Source: CALEUX01 sp037439945 (GTDB lineage: Bacteria; Bacteroidota; Bacteroidia; Bacteroidales; Marinilabiliaceae). Taken from it: a stretch of DNA of 64,000 nt. The notes below the pieces were generated by a model. The model was not told the origin of the DNA. It searched no databases and worked only from the letters and a program-made list of their open reading frames with translations. Each line of letters opens with the position of its first letter. Position 1 is the stretch's first letter. This document shows positions 40,901 to 45,689 of the stretch, piece after piece. Position numbers and translations under genes: made by a program. Location of the stretch: NCBI GenBank assembly GCA_037439945.1, contig JBBIVA010000003.1, forward strand, positions 1 to 64,000, written 5' to 3'.

Positions 40901-41348
40901 TGGTGACGGAAATACATCAGAAAAGCGTAATCCTTCACACAAGTATCAGGATAAGGGTATTTTTGATGTATCGTTACGGGTTGATAACAGGTATGGGTGC
41001 CGTGACAGCATTACCATTTCAGGGGCAGTTACAGCTGAATTGGCAGGGTTTATAGCCTTTCCCAATGCATTTAAACCCAGGCCTGGAAATACTGATCCGG
41101 GAAATGAATTGGGGATGGAGTATTCGGTTGTGTTTAAACCTGTTTACAGAGATGTTGATACTTATCTTCTTCAAATATTTAATCGTTGGGGTCAGTTGAT
41201 TTTTGAATCACGCGATATTAATGCAGGTTGGGATGGATTATATCAGGGACAACTTGCACCACAGGCGGTTTATGTTTATAAGGCATCCGGAAAATATTTG
41301 AATGGACGGGAATTCAGGGAGACAGGTAGTGTTTTGTTGGTGCGTTAA
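22995..41348 (+). CDS. Giant T9SS type B secreted repeat protein (SprB-like adhesin)
   Basis: A single uninterrupted frame of 6117 residues, over 0.6 MDa by length. Order: signal peptide (about 1-36, ending NVYGQ); Ig/PKD-like beta domains with recurring SGSQ-G-Y-L-N-G units (to about 1650); about 25 SprB-like repeats (about 1652-3830) with the core C-x-G-x-N-D/N-G-x-I-x-V-x-x-x-GG; more PKD-like domains (to about 4295); 19 modules of about 82 residues (about 4296-5852) with an early and a late cysteine; two PKD domains (WDFGDGNFSGDRNP and WQFGDGNTSEKRNP); and a C-terminal gliding-motility-associated sorting domain (VFKPVYRDVDTYLLQIFNRW, then GWDGLYQGQ). The SprB repeats and C-terminus indicate export by T9SS and a surface adhesin or gliding role. 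PorP/SprF follows 96 bases downstream. Whether this cell glides is unknown. Confidence 0.9.
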   Translation: MNTYSTQNTLKKRRYLNILLGFIILFSGININVYGQTTYIPITVCHGGVTTGSILMDAGSVPAGQRSGGQWVNTGGLTFSDLGVNPIISGFSNPPGSYTIQWRRNNGRLYVFNITVNNLPLPSVYLRDQATLRTDAVLMCSKNNVTVNVVPNVGNPVPPSSYQYFITSYTTGNIVSSATTVNASYTYTAPTYENLDYFSALVTGNNGCRVVTNRIQVSTVSDIQVQVVGGGAACGPAVINNESLEVIPFMPGPPTNFSYVWTTPTGNVSNVPTVTITNFGQYYVTVTGCGGNTYTSNIVEVVNSQVPNILLSPTGNVNMCYGGSALFTATPSTPPVNPLTYDWYHNEIRGIQEGLSNNLNALLPGDYKVRAFEAANRECYSESGVSRLNLTSFLVNQFGSNTNFCGSISPALSLNISVENGTGPINVTIRNTTAGTNHNYSVPADVLTFVSLPSISATSVYQITDINANGCSVAPDILLNIPTVTYTREPDPLVYSLTGTANCAGTNTVIGLSGSQVGVTYSLLRDNVPTGLTVAGTGSPIASAWTVNTAGNYTVTAQIGTCPTITMSGSLLVRPMPIPVDFVNTGLYCPSGVIALQTSYTGTTYVLYRSGINTTITRTGTTGNPVSFGAQSIPGVYTVRATTGGSCFIDLPDQLEVQGPPTIYNLSANKTNYCSVAPLSGVTLTLSGSQSGLVYRLYNGAALVTTVVGDGNPLVWNNLFAGSYTVVASNDGGCNVTMAGNPIITALPLPTATISVASATNRRCEGTIADFRVGVALTGIPPFNFDIVNNAGLPVINIINHPSPIFTPISVNPNQTVTYTIANLSDGSGCNMVSGTGSAQFFVDPLPSITFNPENPEICFGSPAIPINAQGAGVGGSYLWSDGLGSNQTIFVSPPSTQTYTLTARTVNNCFATRPVTVTVNPLPVVDWTPPLNDYSLCQNGGVVTLTPVPVGGSFTGVGIVPSSYDFNPAVAGAGSHNITYTYQDAKTCINSSTKTLVVTTPPVVSISSLQNNYCADEPNDVIIGNPSNNRGVFSLVGHAPGVMWGDNGNGTMWLSPNAIVNAGSGPGTYTVRYTYTDLNGCISVVDRNTTVNEDLGNVIRFRNLPATSCQTGAPVTLQAYFDRTIDVDITTNDGRFSGPGVTDNNNGTATFNPAIAGNGLHTVRYDYTDPVTGCTASYSENIQIGTVLTIPGLNAIYCVENGNVPIYGMPSGGTMRLYRNSVAPANLIDTQVNNSVANPVNFNPSVLGSGAYIFEYEYVIAGCSNLITSNTVVHNVINPAFSTTSGLTQFCQSVTNVTFAPVQTGGTFSGTGVSANVFNPTVAGPGNHVITHTINTGSCSASTTITLSVIPLPLITLVNLNNAYCDNDAGAHLIQANNIGIAGAVYTISSTTNSIGRSPLYIIDGMGNRVYASTHLAQEVYFDPVYVGQGFYTITYNFNNSANNGCSVVFSRVVTVNPAPGVNFGGIADPLEYCQDAGIQTLTGSFVGTGNFTGSGGFTGSGIVDANPNDGIATFNPSLLLPGDYPVIYTYTLPTGCVSTRNKNIRVLSAPTVYNITPSSAVVYSGNFCQGGPGVTIGVDFSQVGNTYQLIYNNNFAAPVQTIAGTGAPIQFAVPVTTEGNYTVRAVTPTGCRSIMNGSVQVVRNFVAAAISTVNVSCRGGNDGTISVTASGGSVPYVYRISSDGGVTFTNSASNVFNGLVAGTYHIQVIDNIGCTMAAPIPVVITQPGAVLSVSSTKVDVGCLPCIDGGDCDGSATIAITGGTPFSNLVLYPSGYSITWRNASNVVIGSGLTISNKLPGTYTATVTDSQGCTESHAVVIGIRPVMSLIEVLPLHNNILCHGAATGSFSVTATGGSGVYQFSLDGVSWFSSGTNNYTFTNLTANTYNARVRDAAYPRCVITAAPIIISQPAALTLTEVIASHVNVDCFGNNTGQLEVTATGGSGVYEFSRNNGTTWQPGGTFSGLSQGQYFIWVRDAGFTSCVYQSVVVNITQQAALGLSLNVVNHVTCFGGTNGSVSVTASGGSGNYGYSINGGTNWQTSNLFSNLPVGNYQISVRDESSVSCQNINAVNVSVTGPQNFTVSENVGLHKNVSCFGGNDGAFTVTPSRIGNFQYSINGTVWQDSPVFTGLSAGGYQVSVRDMATSDAAYCARMNVLNVVITEPLQALSVVGAITGNVDCTGGNNGNINVTVSGGTAPYSYQWYRVTGTGNIPLGITNTGTTNNATNLTAGDYFLIVTDGNLCQLTSGNYTVSHPLSGISINISDLVHVSTLGGNNGAIEIAASGGTLPYASIVWTGVDMGGNPVAGLVNGLYRQENLVAGVYEVTITDANGCFTLLNNIVVSQPGMNLGFIISKNNPAPCNGATNGTINLSVIGGTAPYNSITLRNSLGTVFIKNSSGNNFANYIGLRAGTYIAEVIDFNNISYTETIILYEPDAVDLYFEKIKDVTCFGENNGQIRIRVTGGSPYPGDIIDPLIPDNPYYNVLIVPLTGPSRSYKVESGQNFLVNDLLANSNYILTVSDANGCSSNVTFGISQPVALSVTPLIKNVSCFNGNDGEITVSVSGRPAGTPFIYNWQRFTGGVWVDYLLNGNANITGLTQGSYRINVVEMATSCSFTSPAFTVTQPLELNAQVVPANVLTCRGDNSGRLEVTVNGGVAPYVVDYGLSIVTGNGPIFNIGLLPAGPYTISVTDKNGTGCVKTLSTSINEPMQSLAISNFNSNIDCEAINTGFVSFDVAGGVSNASGEYSYTVSLINTTSGTNYGLVVAPTTVQPYLVTINSLPAGNYVLNVKDRIVLPSAACADYTHNITLNHIGVSAQVVNATCSGINTGEIKNITITGGSGNYLWNWSSPNGGLGIDNSNLNQSGLSAGTYVLQLTDVNRGCVLVRSYEILFNNNIQVTGSTRAVTCAGSGDGAIYNISVSGSSDPNLSYVWSGPGIGVITANPANPELTGLSGGTYLLTVTDGNGCSVMRAFTIAEPVQIQFDLSSALDNCNPYSRSITMNNLIGGTGNKSFVWNGPGGFNNTSQNLTGLSNGGTYNVTVYDENFCQVKRDITIPGTLTVTSSMQHINCNGENNANIVLHVSGGSGNYSYLWSTTNGSGIIAGAKDQNGLTAGTYNVVVTDNVEMVGGVNCSIARSFTINQPLPLIITGVQTHLLCSGNNNGAINLNVAGGSGNYTYNWSSSNGTGLIQGVRDQSGLSGGTYSVLVQDSRGCNAIATFTVIEPSPLDFTILSSDTDCAGNNSIEVTGVAGGSGSYLISWAGPGIPVGFNGTLQQNLPGGIYTIRLTDTGTGQLCTIEKSVTLAKELKVSSVVINETCQGEFNGNIELKVVDGVYPYLYLWSTISGSPVVSGSPNQGGLSAGTYRVVVTDVRGCSVQLDVNVLHQNNIAVNGIVSNVNCFGAQTGGISVNVSGGSGNYSYLWSSSGFSSTTKDINGLRAGGYTLVVTDNLLSCDVTEAYIVTEPSGALSVNTVNITPVLCKGNASGAIDITVNGGTLPYSYLWSTTSGSLLVLNSEDQNNIAAGSYQVRITDALGCVLNAGPYIIPEPVQPLVISVIDKVNVAIPGDNTGAIEVNVTGGSGIYTYSWERTNPLPAVIPGSLARQSGLIAGTYRVTVVDGNGCSRVVNNIVITEPGQPLSIISTFKHVRPCNGNNNGEIEIQVNGGTPDMGSGSPTYNIVLSRGAVVVANVNNVSLFAGNLGAGWYSVVVTDANGVSENIQIQITQHPVMTLTTSIVNNVTCYGGSDAVIRVNLYGGNPSSGNYKVQLLGPGVNIIRTTTGVNEDFSNLPKGSYTVLAWDDADGDGIFSSVNPVEDDCFKSQVINITQPEAVATLSVVGGSASVCEGVLPQLQIIVTGWTNIAANPLVATLNDGTVVTINNSPFIFQPATAPVPGIFNYSINSLEAFGTNCSKGNGTGVATVTVRPLPTGRIFGDSRICAGGTAQIGIELTGTSPWSINYSDGTNIFVVTGITTSLYYVNVSPLVTSAYQLVSVNDAYCSNTGTGLSTITVDALPGVNLSGNLNPVICRGNSSDITFEFTSGVGPWLVTYNEIVNIGGVPVTTTRARTIAVSPFVLPVNPLVTTTYKLVSVVDQNGGSNSCPGVVGSHEVIVTVIDLPAQPDPITGLGTVCQGSTHIYSVPAVTGAIGYVWDLPAGATIVSGSGTRIVQVYFDQAAAISGYIRVRGTNSCGSGLSRDLYININTLPLSTGPISGPAEMCQGTTRAAFSVAPNPNATGYTWVAPAGFTIQGNGTANIMVDIDPNITSFIGQIRVTPYNACGASTVTEVLNFMVYPLPVSNAGVDDNICTDTYTLNATPPPAGSTGRWEIVPGMGSAVIVNPNSASTVVNNISRGNVTFRYTITNTHATTACSASDDVIIRNNSLAVNAATMQSVVCNATAQISGTPVPALPNTTGIWQAVFPVGSPASFDAAASPATTVRNLAPGLNRLRWQLIQNGCISYADVDIMNNQPDQAVIFGVPVLNICDSQVNLSANTPVEGTGQWSIEKGFGNINNISSANINITNLAQGENIFVWTISKGGCSRVAKVTVFNNQLNISAGNPQIICTDNTVLSGTIPPAGATGQWSVETGGPVVFTNGTLYNTSVSNLGFDANTLRWTINNKGCLSSATVLITSNRATIATVGSTQSVCGNTATLSGNNPANGSTGRWSVISGSGVFADVTNPATQVTGLGFGNNVFRWTISKNGCSTSANLTINSLKVYAYAGKDTIICTRTTQLKGNVPVNGTGQWRMVAGMGGATFSPGTNVANPVVGGLAYGANGFIWTITNGGCVSSDTVIIMNNTPNPVNAGGDQIIDGTATTLNATPVTGQGVGRWDLISGGGTIVNPFNPFSQVIGLRRGDNIFRWTVTNMNCSEFDEVIITNGETIVANAGRDQEVCVNFTVLEGNDPDVAVGRWSVVSGSGIFVNAFDPKTKVTNVGPGTNIFRWTIMYSLSQNSDDVVVVNNKPDDAHAGYDDVVCDTQYQLRGNAPRLNMGVGQWSLITGGGTFDDPLLPNPSITGLGSGENKFVYTITKGTCTSSDGVTIINGLPTIADAGNDATICVDYINLKPNTPTYGVGKWRVGGSGSARFEGNWARDLSPGPNNLIWEITTGYCTSTDQIIVTNNSPSVAYAGQNRDICIADVTLSATAPIYGTGTWQLVFGSGVIANTNANQTNVTGLAKGQNVFRWTVDNNGCTSVSEVTISNNLIDADAGRAQVLCSDNTVIQANNPLPGVGTWGLLGGTGSANFDNLNNQITTVRNLDRGENLITWTIDYKGCRSVSVISITNNNPTTANAGINDATCVPYYIMAGNAPVIGNGVWTIREGGGDFSSYTNPSARVDNLKFGPNIFRWTIEHLGCVSFADVRIEFNRINANAGNDRTVCSTSTLLEANSGLPGNGVWSIPGGQGTATFENPANPSSKVSNLRRGQNLLRWTIGYKGCVTFDDVVITNDLPSEAYAGNNVNLCADGTTLDATPVTIGTGSWSVGTGSAIFANDLNPKTQVTGLAQGDNIFIWSVTNGLCTLQDEVLIVNNRPSEPYAGLDYEEVCSNTFQLKAATPDYGNGYWTFLEGGGNISDYTNPRAVITTLNNGKNRLRWTLTAGQCALSDEIEIQNNTPTIANAGPDIDDCKDWQLLDANPPVFGVGRWERVSGYGDFIDPAGPKTRVNNLGFGPNIFRWSIQNGNCVSADLITVNNKIPDKAFAGSDQTICENYTVLNGNNPLTGIGQWTVIKGQGTFTNPSSNNSPVTNVGFGENIYQWQINYGVCSTTDMVIVFSNKAYAYAGEDQVVYKPTALLNANNAGTLNARWYIVGTSTAVFENPRFFNTRVNNLSNGINTFRWEIDVNGCIANDLVSIDYRPVPNADFITDINDGCYPLTVRFTNYSVGGSVYVWDFGDGNFSGDRNPVHTFINPGKFTVTLRAPGPDGKDGIVTKIINVYDHPVANFTVNPQLVYVPGDNARFYDLSTDAVKWFWQFGDGNTSEKRNPSHKYQDKGIFDVSLRVDNRYGCRDSITISGAVTAELAGFIAFPNAFKPRPGNTDPGNELGMEYSVVFKPVYRDVDTYLLQIFNRWGQLIFESRDINAGWDGLYQGQLAPQAVYVYKASGKYLNGREFRETGSVLLVR
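27949..34485 (+). repeat. Array of about 25 SprB-like repeats within the giant gene
   Basis: By eye I count about 25 units of 75-100 residues opening with lines such as NVSCRGGNDGTISVTASGG, HVTCFGGTNGSVSVTASGG and THLLCSGNNNGAINLNVAGG. Each is usually followed by a Y-x-W or Y-x-I strand, a GLxAGTY strand and a TDxxGC strand. One unit (near 31930-32160) has lost the core. Units are diverged in DNA, so they are not a recent tandem expansion. Confidence 0.85.
35881..40550 (+). repeat. Array of 19 cysteine-paired modules of about 82 residues
   Basis: Each module reads A-x-AG-x-D-x-x-(I/V)-C, then L-x-(G/A)-N-x-P, GxWxxxxG, a middle with NP-x-(T/S)-x-V-x-(G/N)-L, N-x-(F/L)-x-W-x-I, G-C, then D-x-V-x-(I/V)-x-N. 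I count 19. Modules 7 and 19 lack the first cysteine and module 8 lacks the second; the rest keep both. Confidence 0.85.
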
Positions 41349-41444
41349 TTAAATTTAAAGGCTTTTAAGGATGAAAAAAACCGGAACAGCAAACAAAAAA
41401 TTAAAAATTAAATATAACTTTTCCGGACCATAATAATATATCTG

Positions 41445-42512
41445 ATGAATTTGAATATTGAAAGGCACATATTTGTTTTGGCTGTAGTTATTTTGTTGCT
41501 TTGTTCCTATGCAAATAACACAAAGGCGCAGGATGTTTCCTTTTCCCAGGTTTACTCTTCACCGCTTTACTTATCGCCTTCATTTGCGGGATATACAAGT
41601 GGTGGCCGTGCCATATTGAATTACCGGGATCAATGGCCGGGTGTTGCCAACACATTTCGGTCGTATGCTTTTTCGTATGACCAGTTCCTGAGCAGCTTAA
41701 ACAGCGGTTTCGGAATACTGTTTTTGCGTGACGACCAGGGAGGGGGCCAACTGGTAACTCAAAATCTGGGCTTGGTTTATGCTTATGAACTGGCTTTGAC
41801 ATCAGAACTGTTTTTTAGACCGGGGTTACAATTTAAATATGCCGAACGAAAAATTGATCCATCACGGTTATCCCAGGTAGGACCTGACGGAAGGCCGTTC
41901 CCGTGGTTAAATGCTGATTTTCCGGTAGAACAGTTCAGAAAAGTGGATGCAACAGCATCGGCAATGGTTTACAGTGATTTTTTCTGGACAGGATTTACGG
42001 TTGACCATCTTGTTAAAAGTGATATTGGTTTTACCGATATTGAATCACCACTACCTATAAAAACAGTGGTTTTTGGAGGGGTTAAATACAAGTATATCGA
42101 GAATTTCAGAGGGCGGGGTGAACAAAGTATATCCCTGGCATTCATGTTTCGCAAGCAGCAAAGTTTCCATCAGTTGGATATAGGTACTTACTGGTACGCC
42201 AATCCAATTGAAGTTGGTTTATGGTACAGGGGTTTACCTGGATTAAGTTCAGGGTCAATAAGGAATAACGATGCTTTGATATTTAGCCTTGGTGTAAACG
42301 TGGGCACAATACATTTGGCATACAGCTATGATCTTACTTTATCAAAATTGGCCGGTTACAGCGGAGGAAGCAATGAATTTTCAATTATCTACCGTTTTAA
42401 TCTTGGATCGGGGTTTACAACCAGAAGCGGCCCCATCCCCTGCTCAGAACCTAGTTATGAAAGCGGAGGAATTGGAAATAAGTTCAGGCCAAAAAGAAGG
42501 AAATTCTTTTAA
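41445..42512 (+). CDS. PorP/SprF-family type IX secretion membrane protein
   Basis: A 355-residue outer-membrane protein. The signal peptide ends NNTKAQ (about residue 29) and is followed by the family opening DVSFSQVYSSPLYLSPSFAG and the NYRDQWPGVANTFRSYAFSYD segment. Alternating strands continue to FSIIYRFNLGSG, with a basic tail. In Flavobacterium, SprF is needed to secrete the SprB adhesin, and genes of this family commonly follow genes for type B sorting-domain proteins. Here it begins 96 bases after the giant gene and is probably its dedicated partner. No other T9SS core gene is in the window. Confidence 0.93.
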   Translation: MNLNIERHIFVLAVVILLLCSYANNTKAQDVSFSQVYSSPLYLSPSFAGYTSGGRAILNYRDQWPGVANTFRSYAFSYDQFLSSLNSGFGILFLRDDQGGGQLVTQNLGLVYAYELALTSELFFRPGLQFKYAERKIDPSRLSQVGPDGRPFPWLNADFPVEQFRKVDATASAMVYSDFFWTGFTVDHLVKSDIGFTDIESPLPIKTVVFGGVKYKYIENFRGRGEQSISLAFMFRKQQSFHQLDIGTYWYANPIEVGLWYRGLPGLSSGSIRNNDALIFSLGVNVGTIHLAYSYDLTLSKLAGYSGGSNEFSIIYRFNLGSGFTTRSGPIPCSEPSYESGGIGNKFRPKRRKFF

Positions 42513-42634
42513 ACTCAGTTAACCTTTATTGTAATTTTGAACATTGCTATTTAATTATTTATCTTTTCCTGTCCTTTTTTAGCATAATTCTAAAAAATAG
42601 ACCGAGAACTGTTTCTATATGTTGGTTATAAACT

Positions 42635-42642
42635 TATATTTG
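42635..42642 (+). promoter_or_regulatory. Bacteroidota -7 box for the OmpH-like gene
   Basis: TATATTTG fits TAnnTTTG and lies 29 bases before the ATG at 42672, indicating that this gene can be expressed independently of the giant gene and porP. No clear -33 TTG at normal spacing. Confidence 0.45.
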
Positions 42643-42671
42643 TGGACACAAAAAACTAAGGTAAAAAAATC

Positions 42672-43289
42672 ATGGTTGAGAAAATGAAAAACTTATCTTT
42701 AATCGTAAACGGTATTCTCGTTATTGCTGTTGCAGTTTTGTTTATACTTGTTTTATCCGGAAAATCATCAAATAGTAGTAGTTCTGAGGGTGAATACAGC
42801 CAGTCAGATGCTAAAATGGGAATTGTGTATATTAATACAGATTCCTTGATTATTAAATATGATTTTGCAAAGCATTTAAGTGAAGAGTTGATTAAAAAGG
42901 AAGAAGCTTCCAGAACTGACTTTAATGAAAAAGCTAAAATTTTTCAACAGGACATGGTTGAGTTTCAACGCAAAGTTCAGAACAATGGTTTTCTTTCGCT
43001 GGAAAGAGCTCAGAATGAAGAACGCAGGTTAAGACAAAAAGAAGGCGAACTACAGGAGTTGAATAATAGGTTATCAAATGAATTGATGAATCACCAAGGG
43101 AAAATGAATCAACAACTTAGGGATAGTATTACAAATTTCCTTGGAGAGTTTTGTAAAAATAAACCCTATAAAATTGTTTTGAGCAATACATTGGGTGATA
43201 ATATTCTTCATGCAGAAAAAGGATTGGATATTACAAATGATGTTGTTGAGAAGTTGAATGCACGCTATGTAATTTCTAAAAAGAAGTAG
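42672..43289 (+). CDS. OmpH/Skp-like periplasmic protein
   Basis: A 205-residue protein with a single N-terminal hydrophobic helix (about residues 9-29) and a serine-rich linker. A short strand (MGIVYINTDSLIIKYDF) is followed by a long coiled coil (about 70-150, rich in E, K and Q), then a closing KIVLSNTLGDNILHAEKGLD segment. This is the Skp/OmpH chaperone pattern for outer-membrane protein delivery. The helix lacks an obvious cleavage site and may be a membrane anchor. ATG at 42672 or at residue 5 (42684, MKNLSL) are both possible. A strong terminator follows. Confidence 0.85.
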   Translation: MVEKMKNLSLIVNGILVIAVAVLFILVLSGKSSNSSSSEGEYSQSDAKMGIVYINTDSLIIKYDFAKHLSEELIKKEEASRTDFNEKAKIFQQDMVEFQRKVQNNGFLSLERAQNEERRLRQKEGELQELNNRLSNELMNHQGKMNQQLRDSITNFLGEFCKNKPYKIVLSNTLGDNILHAEKGLDITNDVVEKLNARYVISKKK

Positions 43290-43307
43290 TTTAACTTTTA
43301 ATAAGAT

Positions 43308-43345
43308 AATGCTGAGGGTTGAACTTCAATTCTCAGCATTTTTTA
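43308..43345 (+). terminator. Intrinsic terminator after the OmpH-like gene
   Basis: AATGCTGAG (43308-43316) pairs with CTCAGCATT (43332-43340), with a further inner TTGAA/TTCAA pairing, followed by TTTTTA. Confidence 0.85.
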
Positions 43346-43361
43346 TATACAGGGGTTAAGT

Positions 43362-44657
43362 ATGAAAACTGAAAAGGAATACAGGATAATTAACAAATAT
43401 CTCCGGAGTCATCCGTCCTATAAAGGTTTTGAGAATATACCAAACAACGATACCAAATTAATCGTAGTAATTCCTGTTTATAATGAAAAGGAATATATTT
43501 TTAAAACCTTTGAATCTCTTTTATCCTGCTATAAACCTTCCTGTGCAGTTGAGGTTTTAATGGTTTTTAATGCATCTGAAAATGACACCGGAATTCTTAT
43601 AGAAAATCAAAAAGAGACCGTTCGGTTAATAAGGGAACATTATAATCCAAATTTACCTGGCTGGCTAACCCTGCAAATTATTGAATGCTATAATTTACCA
43701 TCCAGGCATTTTGGAGCCGGATTGGCTCGAAAAGTGGGTATGGATGCTGCATTAACTCATTTTAATTCAATTGGTAGAAGTGATGGAATAATTGTTTCAC
43801 TTGATGCAGATACTTTAGTTAAACCCAATTATTTAACTGAAATATACAACCGGTTTACTGATAAATCATTAAATGGTGCATGCATCTATTTTGAACATCC
43901 AATTAAAGGCAGTGATTTTCAGCCTGAAGTTTATGATGGAATTCGGAAATACGAATTGCACCTTAGATACTACTTACAGGCTTTAAGAATTACAGGTTTC
44001 CCATACTCATTTCACACAATGGGGTCGGCCATTGCATTAAGGGCACAAGCCTATGCCCGAATTGGAGGCATGCCGCGAAAACAGGCAGGTGAGGATTTTT
44101 ACTTTTTACAAAAACTTATACCACTTGGCAATTTTGGTGAAATTAACAAAACTGCTGTATTTCCATCCCCACGTCCGTCCAACAGGGTTATATTTGGAAC
44201 AGGCGCTGCCATAACCCGGTACATATCAGGCGATAATTATGTTGAAACAACCTATAACCTTCAGTCATTTTTTGATTTAAAGGAATTATTTGACAGAAGG
44301 ATGGAGATTTTTAAACTTGAATTTTCAGAATATGAAAGCTGGTCATATAAATTACCAGGCCCCATCAGAAGTTTCCTCCTTAACTCTGATTTCTTTACGG
44401 AAATGGACTTTTTAAAAAAGGAGTGTTCAATAATTGATGTTTTTTGTAAAAGGTTTTATGAAGTTTTTAATTCGTTTAAAATTGTAAAATATCTGAATTA
44501 TTCCCATGCAAATTTTTATTCAAAAAGTGAAGTTTTTGATGCTGCTCTAATGCTTATTGAAAAACTGGGTGTTAATACTGAAAATTTTTTTCTTGAAGAA
44601 GAGTTACTGAATTTTTACCGGAATCTTGAAAAGGATAATGAATCCTTTATCAGTTAA
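43362..44657 (+). CDS. Family 2 glycosyltransferase
   Basis: A 431-residue cytosolic protein with a GT-A fold. Residues 33-42 (LIVVIPVYNE start) are the nucleotide-sugar strand, D148-A-D150 (VSLDADT) is the metal-binding DxD motif, and GEDFYFLQKL further on is the usual catalytic-base region. No membrane helix is seen. The C-terminal third has no recognisable domain. The donor and acceptor cannot be told. The gene is 72 bases after ompH but behind its terminator, and its last 8 bases overlap the convergent gene at 44650. Confidence 0.8.
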   Translation: MKTEKEYRIINKYLRSHPSYKGFENIPNNDTKLIVVIPVYNEKEYIFKTFESLLSCYKPSCAVEVLMVFNASENDTGILIENQKETVRLIREHYNPNLPGWLTLQIIECYNLPSRHFGAGLARKVGMDAALTHFNSIGRSDGIIVSLDADTLVKPNYLTEIYNRFTDKSLNGACIYFEHPIKGSDFQPEVYDGIRKYELHLRYYLQALRITGFPYSFHTMGSAIALRAQAYARIGGMPRKQAGEDFYFLQKLIPLGNFGEINKTAVFPSPRPSNRVIFGTGAAITRYISGDNYVETTYNLQSFFDLKELFDRRMEIFKLEFSEYESWSYKLPGPIRSFLLNSDFFTEMDFLKKECSIIDVFCKRFYEVFNSFKIVKYLNYSHANFYSKSEVFDAALMLIEKLGVNTENFFLEEELLNFYRNLEKDNESFIS

Positions 44658-44970
44658 ACCTTCTGAAGCTTATATAGAAATCTAAAATAGCCGATAACGC
44701 AATAAAAATAATCCACCACGATTTATTATAGAAAATGGCCAATCCTGCTATTATCAAAAAAACAGCACTAAAAAATAAAATTAAATTTTTTCGCCTGTTG
44801 GCGCGCTTACTTACAATTAAATTATAAACCCTGATGCCAAAAACAGGAATTAATCCTAATGAATAAACTATAAGGGAGTAATTAATTTCAGTAATTGTCA
44901 GAACTATTCCGGCAAGGAGAATAATCATGCCGAAATAATATAATTTCTCAGGTAATTTTACAGGCAGCAT
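44650..44970 (-). CDS. Small membrane protein, about four helices
   Basis: A 106-residue protein with hydrophobic segments about 10-28, 31-49, 62-78 and 82-100, separated by short basic loops (VSKRANRRKN). No named family is recognised. It overlaps the 3' end of the glycosyltransferase gene by 8 bases on the opposite strand. It may be co-transcribed with the FtsB-like gene, which ends 48 bases upstream on the same strand. Length, hydrophobic pattern and basic C-terminus (YISFRRFN) make it a credible gene. Confidence 0.65.
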   Translation of the reverse strand: MLPVKLPEKLYYFGMIILLAGIVLTITEINYSLIVYSLGLIPVFGIRVYNLIVSKRANRRKNLILFFSAVFLIIAGLAIFYNKSWWIIFIALSAILDFYISFRRFN

Positions 44971-45018
44971 ACAAAATATCAGAAATTATCCGGATTATTA
45001 ATCCAGGGTTTAACCCAA

Positions 45019-45324
45019 TTAGTCTTCAACAATTATAAATATATCTTCATCTTGTTTCTTCATCAGGTACTCTTCGCGTGCGAACTTTTCAAGTTTTTCT
45101 GAATCACTTTTTAGTTCTTCCATCTTTTCCTGTTTCTCTTCCACTTCCCTGATGTAATGTTCTTTAAGTTTTTTTAATTCTGCATTTCTGTTTGATAATG
45201 AAATCCTGTCAACAAAACTATTCTGGTCAAAAAAACCCAACCAAATTAAAAAGATAATGGATGTTATTACATATCTGTTTCGCCGCAACGGAAGAGTTAT
45301 TTTAAGCTTATCAAGATAGTTCAT
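45019..45324 (-). CDS. FtsB/DivIC-family septum formation initiator
   Basis: A 101-residue bitopic membrane protein. A basic cytosolic N-terminus (KITLPLRRNRY) is followed by a membrane helix (about 18-33, VITSIIFLIWLGFF) and a heptad coiled coil (about 45-85, LKKLKEHYIREVEEKQEKME). The closing EEYLMKKQDEDIFIIVED matches the family's REE-Y-KK-GE-I ending. Such proteins form a complex with FtsL and FtsQ in the divisome. The partner genes are not nearby. Confidence 0.88.
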   Translation of the reverse strand: MNYLDKLKITLPLRRNRYVITSIIFLIWLGFFDQNSFVDRISLSNRNAELKKLKEHYIREVEEKQEKMEELKSDSEKLEKFAREEYLMKKQDEDIFIIVED

Positions 45325-45689
45325 CGGATTGTAAATTATTAAATCTTCAGCCTGGATTTATTTTAACGGGCAAATTTAATTACTTTTTTTATTATCAATA
45401 GGGATTTATTATTGTTTAGATCCTTTTTGCTTTATTATTAATTAAATTAAACGATTATACATTTAACAGATTTCACTGTTTAAGAAACTGTTTGCTTTGC
45501 GTAGCTTAATAATTAATTGGTTCTTTTAAATGAATACTGTTTAATTTCAAAATAGCAACAAAATGGTATTAACCATTAGCTCCTTTAATAATTGGCAATT
45601 TACAACATTTGATTTGGGTTTTATTAACAACAAATACCACCTTCAAATAATAACCGGAAGGTGGTATTCTGGTGTATTACTCAAAAAAA
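45325..45689. other. Intergenic region between pruA and the FtsB-like gene
   Basis: About 365 AT-rich bases. It contains the pruA terminator at 45633-45668. No gene or repeat was otherwise seen. Confidence 0.6.
45633..45668 (-). terminator. Terminator after pruA
   Basis: AATACCACCTTC (45633-45644) pairs perfectly over 12 bp with GAAGGTGGTATT (45657-45668); on the minus strand it is followed by TGTTGTTAAT. It lies 22 bases after the pruA stop. Confidence 0.8.
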
